From positions 13,266,001-13,330,000 of the forward strand of contig WPIO01000001.1 in the NCBI GenBank assembly GCA_009760855.2: a stretch of 64,000 nt of DNA, given 5' to 3'. How positions within the stretch are numbered: the stretch's first letter is position 1; each line of letters begins with the position of its first letter. Both the position numbers and the translations under genes were made by a program. The notes under the pieces were generated by a model, which did not search any database, had not been told where the DNA came from, and saw only the letters and a list, made by a program, of their open reading frames with translations. This stretch comes from Cristatella mucedo. Taxonomy: Eukaryota; Bryozoa; Phylactolaemata; Cristatellidae. Below are positions 56,461-64,000 of this stretch, one piece after another.

Positions 56461-56941
56461 CCTGATCCGAATTTTTCATTTGCCTGACGGCTAGCATGGC
56501 AGGTACTCGGAGGGAGTACAGAGAGGCCGATGGGCGCCGGCGGCGCCCGTCCTTGGCTGGCGCTGCATGGCTTCTACTGGGGCGCCGATCGGCAGATACC
56601 AACCGAAAGCTGACATCCTGATGGATGGCGTTCCTGGACGCACGCTGGAATCCGATCGCTGGAGTGCGACGGCTCAAAGATATATTATATTTACTTCCCA
56701 ATTGACCACGCGCTGACGCTGACATATTAGCTGCTCAGGTTTTCCCATCGTGACGGAAGCCTCTATCGCGATCCGGCGTTAGTTCGCACGCCTCAAACCT
56801 TTGCCGATTGGGTCAACAACTATTCCTTCGACGAATCCAGCAGCACGTGTTAACGAGCTTGTTACAGTGCGTCTAGCAATGCAAAGTAATGGAGACAGTC
56901 TCTTTTCTTATTAATATTGTCAGATGAAAGGTCTATTGGTA
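56461..56941 (-). repeat. Inverted-repeat element, right arm (copy 2)
   Basis: This is the reverse complement of 54650-55134 with scattered differences, and the 88-residue frame read on the minus strand differs at two residues. The outer end runs into CA repeats at 56958, matching the outer CA border of the left arm. Confidence 0.88.
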
Positions 56942-56957
56942 TTATCCATTTCTACGC

Positions 56958-57012
56958 GCACACACACACACACATAACTTTACACACACACACACACAAA
57001 CACATACACACG

Positions 57013-57105
<93 letters not shown>
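56958..57105. repeat. (CA)n-(TA)n compound microsatellite
   Basis: CA-rich from 56958, pure CA 57015-57052, pure TA 57052-57105. Confidence 0.95.
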
Positions 57106-57109
<4 letters not shown>

Positions 57110-57344
57110 GCTGACTGCCTGCGGACTCGCTTCGCTGAGTCTATACGGTGTGGTACATACATTTACGCGTATATTGAACATCACTCTCGGAAGTACTGGT
57201 GGCCATTTTGTGGCGTGACGAATGGACGGACTTTCTGGCTTTAATTAATAGGGACATATATTTATATTTATTTAGTATACGTCGGTATGGAAAGAAGCTA
57301 GCAGTCCTGACATCTGTCGAAAATGGTAAGCTGATTTAGCAGCC

Positions 57345-57425
57345 AATAATAATACTAATAGATTTGTATAGCGCTCTCAGAGAGCTGAATCTCTCTAGGC
57401 ACTTTAAAGATGCTGCAAAGCCAAT
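57345..57425 (-). mobile_element. LINE family A tail fragment
   Basis: AATAATAATACTAATAGA then TATAGCGCTCTCAGAGAGCT and CTCTCTAGGCACTTTAAAG is the inverted terminal block. Confidence 0.7.
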
Positions 57426-57487
57426 GTTATGTAGCTGCTAGAGAACCTTATTTTATAACTCATATAACTTACTTATAGCTTCCGTAT

Positions 57488-57905
57488 ATAACTTGTATTG
57501 CTAGATACACTGTAACAAGCAGGGTTCCACTTGTGTGCTACTGCATTATCCCTAAGAAATAGTTATTGGCCGGGTGGGCAATAGCTCGATGCTGGCAAAC
57601 CAAAGCCGGGTCTCGCAGAAGGCTTAAGCGGCGAAGCGAATAGCTATTCTGCTGGTGTCAGCTCGCGGTCACTAGGGAAGTTAATTAACGTAAGGTCGTG
57701 GAGCCGTCGCCCTCCAGCGATCAGACGCCAGCGCGCTTCGCTGCAACGCCATCTATCAGCGTTTCAGCTATCGGTTGCTGCCTACTGCCGATCGGCGCGC
57801 CAGTCGTAGCCAGGCGGCGCTAGCCTCGGGCGGGCGCCGCCGGCGCGCGTACCGGGCTAACCCCGTACTCCCCCCGGCCGGCGTAGCGAGATTGACCGGG
57901 AGTGT
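57488..57905 (+). repeat. Third, diverged copy of the inverted-repeat element
   Basis: TATTGCTAGATACACTGTAA, GGAGCCGTCGCCCTCCAGCG and GGGCGGGCGCCGCCGGCGCG follow in the same order and spacing as in copy 1. By eye about two thirds of positions match. It lies directly upstream of the GC-rich island. Confidence 0.7.
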
Positions 57906-59950
57906 CGGGTAGGAAGGGCCCCTTAACAGTCACGCCAGCGTCATCCAGGCAGCCAACCGATCAGCTTCCAGCTCCGCTGCCCCGTTTGGTATCGGACGCG
58001 CGTTCGAGCTAGTGGCCGGCCGGTTTTCCACGAAGCGACCGCTGAAGACCAGCGGTGCAGAATGAGACGTTGTGCCGGGCGTACGCGCGGCGTTAATTTA
58101 TAACGAATCGCGGGTATAGGCGGCTAGCCGCGCGTTGTGGACCGCTCGCGCGCACGAGCGCACTCCCGCCGTGGCCGCTGGGAGGCGGGGGGGGGGGCAG
58201 ATACGCTGAGCGGCTCGGTCGCCATTTCCACAGCCGACGACTAGTGGGACGCGCTGCACGAGGCCGCCAGGGAGCGTCGCGTAACGCTGGTACGGCTCGC
58301 GCGAGGTGTCGCAGGAGAGATCCTCAGAGAAGAAGAGGAGGAAAAAGGTGCGAACGTGTTCAGTTGCTGTGGCTTCGGCTGTTCGCCATGGGTAGCTACT
58401 CCGTGGTCTGCTGCCTCGCCGATGCTATCACTATCGCTCCGCGGATAAGCAATGTCCGCCCGCTAGATTGGCGAGCCGCCGAGAGTGGTGAGCGTCGACT
58501 CGCTCGTAGCACGCGGGCTGCAGTCGCGCTGGCCGTCACCGCAGTCGCGCGAGCGGTCGTCTGGGGTCCGCGATGCGGAGTACGCTACTTTCGATTGGCA
58601 CCGTACACTAGAGTACGGGCCGGGTGGGCAACCCACCCCCTCCCCCCCCCCCCGCCGCCGCCCAACAGCAACGACTTGGCGACCGAGCAGCTTAAGCAAT
58701 TGCTTAGTCATCTAAACATCTTTTGAGACGCTCGAATGAAAATGCAGGGCCAGCGCACACGGTCGAATTACGGTCGCATCCGCCAGCGCCAGAGGGCGGC
58801 GCCATTGTTTAGAGGATTAAGCGCTGCACGCACGCGCCGTCCGGGCGTCCGCTGCGCTCATTCAAGTCTGGCGCTTCGGCTCGGGAAGGTGCGCTGCTGG
58901 TGCGGCGGATCTGCCGATCTGTCCGATCTTTCCTTGATGGTTGTCGCGCCGGTGAAGTGGTTCTGGGCTCCGTACGGTGTTGGCTTCCAGCTGCCAGATG
59001 TTCGGCACCTTCGCGCGCCGCCGCTGAAGCGCGCCGCCCGGCGAGAGACGCCGCTCGCCGCCGCCGCCGCACCATGTCTACCGCGGACGTAGCTGAGCTC
59101 TCCAAAGACGGTAATTGCTGCTGCTGCGGCGAGCGAGCGCGGCGCCGAGCGCGGCGCCGCGATGAATGCTACTGCAGCGATATAGATCTCGGGGCGAGAG
59201 CGGCGCGTCCAAACCGCAGCGCCCGCTGTGGCGGCGCGTTGGACGCTCCGTCGACGGGGAGCGAACGAGAAGCGCCGCCCTGAGAGAACTCGGGGGCCGT
59301 CCCAGGTCCGCCGCGGCAGTGGCCGTGCGCCGCCGCAGGTCCGCCGCTAGTACTTGCGCCGGGAGCTTTTGAGCGCGCGCCGGCTGAGAGTTGAGTTGCG
59401 CTAGCTAGTCGGCTACCGTCCGCTCGTCACCCTGTTTTCTTTAGTCTGCGCTCGAACGTCAGCGCCGGTGCCGCGGCGGCAGGTGCCCGCCGCCGACGCC
59501 GCCGAATTGTTAGCCAGCTCAGCTGCTCGCCGTGATCTCGCGCAGTCCTCTCAGATGGCCAGCGCTCGCTCGCAGCCTCCGAGGTGCTCGGATGCTATTT
59601 GCTGGCAAAAAGTCGCGCACTATTCTCGCAGCAGCATTGAATGAATGACTAGATCGGTTGCGACGAGCTGTGCGCCGAGTTCGCCGAAATTCCTGTCGCC
59701 TTTCCAACGTCTGCGACGGCGACCGTCGGCCTGGACGCATAGAAGTGCCAGTCGAGCGCTCGACCGGCGGACTGCTGCAATAGACCGGTCGCTAAGCAGC
59801 TCGCGTCGCAGCGTGCGCAGTGCGCTGGCTCTGTGCGGCCAAGTGGCGCCAGGTTTCGGCGGGGCTGCTCTGAATGGCCCCATTAGCGGCGGACGGCGGC
59901 GGCGGTAGGAGGCGCCACCGTCAGAGTGTGGGCTGCGTTCACCTAGCCTC
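57700..59950. promoter_or_regulatory. CpG island / probable promoter region
   Basis: This segment is far richer in G+C and in CpG dinucleotides than the rest of the window, with runs of G (near 58186) and C (near 58642), and CGG/GCC repeats. A possible non-coding first exon ends at the donor-like AAAAAG|GTGCGA near 58346. The open frames on both strands (for example 58244-58726) have Arg/Ala/Pro-rich composition expected by chance from such DNA, so I do not call them genes. Confidence 0.6.
59074..59110 (+). CDS. Candidate first coding exon of an unidentified gene in a CpG island
   Basis: An ATG in an excellent Kozak context (CCGCCGCCGCACCATGT) opens MSTADVAELSKD. After 37 nt (phase 1 out) comes a GTAATT donor. 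Upstream sequence is a GC-rich island typical of a promoter and 5' UTR. The reading frame could also run on past the donor to a stop at 59283, but that extension is Arg/Cys-rich and looks like untranslated GC-rich sequence. I do not recognise the protein from twelve residues, and no second exon is visible before 64000. Confidence 0.5.
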
Positions 59951-60234
59951 CTTTCGCCTCTTTGTTCACACAGAATTAAACCTCAGATGCGGTCGCGACG
60001 ATTGCTGTTGGGCTTTCGCCGACTTCCAACTGCAAGCCTTTGGATAGGAATATTTTCAGCGACTGGCTAAACCTTGACCTCGAGTGGGCGTAAGGAAAAG
60101 TCAGCGGGAAAGAGATGTTGTGCAGCCCAGTTTTCCCTGTCGCGGTGGCTTAGCAAGCCAACAGAAGCGCTTTCTTCCAAATGCGTCCTAGTTAATTGCT
60201 GTGAGCTAGAGGTATTACTGATAGATTGTGCCTC

Positions 60235-60545
60235 GAACTAACCTCCAATTCTTTCAAGACTGCGCCTTCCGTTCGTATTCTCCCAAAGCATGGAACTCGC
60301 TGCAGACTGATGTCGCGGCATCTCCTGACTTGACGTTTAAAAACAACCTAAAAATGCACCCGCTCCTCACATAATTTGCTGGGTCCACGTGAATTGTCCT
60401 TAGTGTGCTCATGGTGGCCTGAAACCGTGCATGTTTTTACCAACCAAACTGACATTCTACCCTTACAGCAGCGTGTATATATAAAGTGCCCAGAAAGAGA
60501 TTAAGTTCTTTAAGAGCGCTGCACAAGTGCAATTATTATTAGCTT
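60235..60545 (+). mobile_element. LINE family A, 3' end
   Basis: Remnant of the WNSL block (AGCATGGAACTCGCTGCAGA), 3' UTR, terminal block AAAGTGCCCAGAAAGAGATT and a short ATT tail (60532-60540). Another terminal-block-like tail occurs at 60774-60835. Confidence 0.75.
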
Positions 60546-61639
60546 TATACTTTATTTTAGCGCGATGTTGTGTTTTTGTTTCACTATGCTCCGTGTGGGT
60601 ACCTATGCATCATTCAGTACACGTTATTAGCCGGAGGTCTTATTAACTTGCGGGCATGAGTGCCTGTATGTGAGCTTTAGCATGATAGCCTTAGCATGAT
60701 GCTTGCTTTTGCGTGCTTGATACAGCGAACACCAATAATCCTATAGGTATTGATCCTACGGCTGCGAGTTGTAAAGCACCTGGATTGAGATTAAGTTATC
60801 ACAGAGTGCTATCAAAATCACCTAGTATTACTATTATCATTATCATTCTTATTGCTAACGACGGTATGATAAGGAAATAAGTTTTCTTTGAATGGCAGTT
60901 CCCACAGTATTCATTGGTACACCTGTATGGGCAATATCCATCACCAGCGAGGCGCCATGATTGTCAACTCTTGACGAGGTTTTTTCCGTTTACTGAAACG
61001 GTAAAGCCCATCTGGCAGCGTTGCAGCAAATTGAAGCTACTAAGTAATGTTACCATCGGTATTTGATGATTCTTACCACATTGGCATGGAGCTCATTTAC
61101 TGTGCCGAAGCGTGGAGGACTCGTACACAGCTTCGTACACACTCCTCACTCTAACGAGATCGACCCGGAACTGAAGTATTCGAAGGGCCTTCTGGGAACG
61201 CCCCCTAAGCCATATCTCCTCTCAGCCTGAATACGTATGCCGAAAGCGAGCCGCCCACCGCCAGAGAAAGGTCACTCAGCCTCCTCAAACGATCGGCGTG
61301 CCTCATTTATTGAGAGATCGAAGCTGGTCCTCGAAGGCGTGCTGCTAAGCTAGATAAATTAGCTCCATCAAATATGAAAAGCGGGTCCCGCTTCTAGAAA
61401 AACAACTTGAAGCTACTCGCTCGAGGGAGCGCTCTTCAACCATCCAATATTAATGGATGTACATTTTTCCACGGATGTACATTGCATGGATGTACATTAC
61501 TCCACAGAGGGCCTATGCAGGTTCGCCAAAGACGTACCGCCATGCGGGCGGCGTCTGTCTAAATCTAAACCGCTTTCTTACGCAACGACAACTACTCTCC
61601 TACTGCCGACTATAGTTCATCCTTTTCAGCGGTTCTGAG

Positions 61640-61880
61640 CTGCTACTTCCATGCTACTCACTACCTCAACTGTTCTCCTGACTCTGCTTTGCTTCTCACT
61701 CTCTCTTTGTTGTGTGAGACAAAGTCTGTTGGCTACTGAATGCGTACCGAAAGCCGCTTAGGCTGTGAGTGCGCTATACAAAACTCTCCTGCGTAACACC
61801 CACGTGGTCTTAATGACTTTGTGGAGTTACAGACGGAGATACATTACATTACACTATCTGCATTAATGAGCCTGATGCTT
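61640..61880 (+). mobile_element. LINE family B, 3' end
   Basis: TTTGTTGTGTGAGACAAAGTC, TTGGCTACTGAATGCGTACC and the far end TTTGTGGAGTTACAGACGG with a TACAT repeat match 31310-31460. Confidence 0.6.
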
Positions 61881-62232
61881 CGTACCTCAAAGGCTCCCCG
61901 CCCGGCAGACCTGTTGAACAAATCTAAAAAAGAGCAACTTTTTTGCCACTCACACTTATAGAATTACCACTGCCTCTAAATTATCAACATCCTCCTCTGA
62001 CTCAGAATGCTCACCACAGGTGCATCCTCGTAGTCTTTTCAGCCCATTGAAAAGATGTAGGGTAAAGTTCACATCATGAGAAGCAGCTTGAAGTAGCGAC
62101 CCGATGGTGCGCTGGCCGAATAGCCTTTACAGCCGCCGCTCACTAAGCAGTCAGTCTCTCCTTGACGGAAGCTTGGTAGCCCCAACGAAGGGGCCGCCGA
62201 GCTTCCGGGAGGCTAGGAGCTAAAGGACGTCT

Positions 62233-62412
62233 TGCTTTTTGAAGGAACGTGCCGCTTCTCAAAGGGATTTGTCGCTTCCCAAAGAGACGTGTCGCTTCTT
62301 AAAGGGATGTGTCGCTTCTTAAAGGGACGCGTCGCTTCTTAAAGGGACGTGCCGCTTCTTAAAGGGACGTGTCGATCCTTGAAGGGACGCGTCGCTTCTT
62401 AAAGGAACGTGC
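62233..62412 (+). repeat. 20-bp tandem repeat, 9 units
   Basis: The consensus CGCTTCTTAAAGGGACGTGT is repeated in register for 180 bases with one to four changes per unit and no length variation. Confidence 0.95.
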
Positions 62413-62454
62413 CCGCTTTCGAGTCGCCTCTAAAGTGGGCCCATCAGTTAATAA

Positions 62455-62560
62455 AAGTAGTAATAATATATATGGTACCCTCGGAGAACTTAATCTCTTT
62501 CTAGGAACTTGACGTTTGCTGTAAACGGAGTGTGCTTGAAAAAGGAAGTACTATCGAAGG
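62455..62560 (-). mobile_element. LINE family A tail fragment
   Basis: GTACCCTCGGAGAACTTAAT and CTTTCTAGGAACTTGACGTT are the inverted terminal block after an AATA-rich tail. Confidence 0.65.
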
Positions 62561-63254
62561 TTCCATGCAAATGGTGAAAAGACACCGGAGTTACAGCCAG
62601 GCGTATAAGATTTTTTTTGTGGGACTAAACTGCAGCACTATAAAAGTTCCAAAGAACGTTCTGTAAACTTTATTTTAATACTAGAACAAGTCTAGAGGTT
62701 AAAGAGAGAAATGAGCTCAAAATAAGTTTTAAACCTGCTTTTACTTTCCACTTCTATTCCCCTGTGCAGGCAGTTGTGAAGAGTGGAACAGCGGAGAGCT
62801 AGTAAGCGCCGGTATATTTATAGAACACAAAATCTATATTGTTCGCCTGAGACAAGTATAATCAAAGGTTCTCTCTAGATGCCCAAGAGTTCGCCGTTAA
62901 GCTTGAACTAGCAGACCGGGAGGGGGCCGTCGAACCCCCACCACCAGCTGTGAAACGGGTGCATGGTGCATTGGCCAGATAATGACTGTCGAAATACATT
63001 TTCACGGTTCCTGAATTCTAATGATTAGGAATTGGTTATTGAATAAATAATGTTCACTTAGCCGGTATATAAGCCGAATTGATGTCATAGGCAGTCAGGT
63101 GTGTCTCAGCGTTCGAGCCAGGCGGGAGTTTCGCTCTTGACCTGGAGCCGCACAGTTGAAAGGTGCTCGGGGCGTCGCGTGTAGGCCTCCGCGGCTGTCG
63201 AAAAGACTCCACTACGATTTAGATATGGACTTGCAGTCATGCAGGTGTGGGCAC

Positions 63255-63370
63255 TCTTCAAACCCACGACCCGGGTCGTGGGTTCGAGTCCTGTGGTGGG
63301 CAATTATGTTTTGCCCACTGCAAGCGGGGATGTTAGCCATTAAGGCTCTTCTGCAGCTATGCACATGAGG
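63255..63370 (+). mobile_element. tRNA-derived SINE family 2
   Basis: GTCGTGGGTTCGAGTCCTG contains a near-perfect B box. GGGCAATTATGTTTTGCCCA, CTGCAAGCGGGGATG and AAGGCTCTTCTGCAGC follow. The body matches 11253-11345. The A-box half is poorly preserved. Confidence 0.7.
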
Positions 63371-63409
63371 CTGTTAATCAGCGTTTCCTTCATTTCTGTT
63401 CTATTACTC

Positions 63410-63750
63410 AATTTTAGCTCCTAACATTTTGCGGACCATGCAATTAGTTCGTATGGCCCCAAAGCCTGGAGCTCACTCCCAACTTGCGTCACGACATCTC
63501 CTGACTTGACTACATTTAAAAAGGAAACTAAAAACGCATCTATTTATTGCAGCATTTAGTGGGTCCATGTGATGCGTCCTCTATGTGCTTATGCGTGCTG
63601 ACACTTTGCATACTGCCACTAACCATACTTTCATGTTGATCCTGTGCATGTCACCCCTAACCATGTTATTTTATATGTTTATTTAGCAAGCTTTCACTAG
63701 CCATTCGATCGTGCTTCTTTTGCAGCAAATATAAAGTGCCTAGAAAGAGA
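63410..63750 (+). mobile_element. LINE family A, 3' end
   Basis: Frame remnant of the AWSSL/TCVTTSPDLTTF block, the 3' UTR GGGTCCATGTGATGCGTCC, and the start of the terminal block at 63726-63750, where it is cut by the oppositely oriented copy. Confidence 0.85.
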
Positions 63751-64000
63751 TTTAATAATAATATTGCACTTGATAAAGCGCCCTCAGAGAACTCAATCTC
63801 TCTCTAGGCGCTTTACATTTGCTGCAAAGTGATACGCAATAGAAGAGTAAGTAAAATCATGCTTGAAAAACAAACAAAATAAATAACATGGTTAGGGGTT
63901 ACATGCACTGGGTCAGCATGCAAATGTGGTTAGTGGCAGCATGAACAGTGTCAGCACGCATAAGCACATCGAGGACGAATCACAAGGACCCACTAAATGC
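63751..64000 (-). mobile_element. LINE family A, 3' end, continues off window
   Basis: AATAATAATATTGCACTTGA then AAGCGCCCTCAGAGAACTCA and CTCTCTAGGCGCTTTACATT is a near-consensus inverted terminal block. The 3' UTR runs to the right edge. It appears inserted into the end of the preceding plus-strand copy. Confidence 0.87.

Noticed and set aside
58244-59908. Several Arg/Ala/Pro-rich frames of 70-160 codons on both strands of the CpG island
   Set aside because: GC-rich DNA lacks stop codons; composition and strand overlap argue against protein. Only the Kozak ATG with donor at 59074-59110 was kept.
62233-62412. CRISPR-like array
   Set aside because: Contiguous 20-bp units without spacers in a eukaryotic genome; a tandem repeat.

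Overview
This window looks like a stretch of a metazoan nuclear genome, most likely an invertebrate. Genes are split into small exons with GT-AG introns of hundreds of bases to several kilobases. There are no bacterial-style operons, and roughly a third to a half of the DNA is recognisable retrotransposon debris and microsatellite. I cannot name the species. L2/CR1-clade LINEs with ATT-repeat tails and tRNA-derived SINEs fit a marine invertebrate, but do not prove it.

Layout. (1) Positions 1-8767, minus strand: eight consecutive exons of a THNSL1-type gene (shikimate-kinase-like domain fused to a threonine-synthase-like domain). All splice phases agree. The gene starts with a mitochondrial-type leader at 8767 and runs off the left edge, so about the last 150 residues are missing. 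(2) About 8.8-18.1 kb: probable divergent intergenic/5' region, with degraded SINEs and LINEs and no convincing exon. (3) Positions 18159-40762, plus strand: thirteen phase-compatible exons of a FYCO1-type autophagy adaptor, in the order linker, coiled coil, FYVE zinc finger, LIR (Atg8/LC3-binding) motif and a Ser-rich tail with a stop. I do not find the RUN domain normally at the N terminus. The C-terminal GOLD domain is also not convincingly present. Introns of this gene hold many LINE copies. (4) About 41-53.7 kb: a gene-poor block with a minisatellite, SINEs and three long minus-strand LINE copies from two families. (5) 54.5-57.9 kb: a repeat with two copies inverted around a 1.3-kb spacer plus a third diverged copy, bordered by CA/TA microsatellites. 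(6) About 57.7-59.95 kb: a very GC- and CpG-rich island with an ATG in a strong Kozak context at 59074 and a donor site 37 bases later, probably the first coding exon of a plus-strand gene that continues beyond the window. (7) 60-64 kb: LINE ends, a 20-bp tandem array and a SINE.

The two recognisable genes have unrelated jobs: one is a mitochondrial/PLP-enzyme paralogue, the other a late-endosome/autophagosome transport adaptor. Their head-to-head arrangement is the only link visible here. I saw no defence system, CRISPR array, rRNA or intact tRNA gene. The most interesting observations are the LIR-containing but apparently GOLD-less end of the FYCO1 homologue with a duplicated terminal exon, the shared 3' hairpin tail of the LINE and SINE families, and the inverted-repeat cluster next to the CpG island. 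Exon boundaries were read by eye from splice consensus and phase, and homology was judged from memory of the families, without any search.
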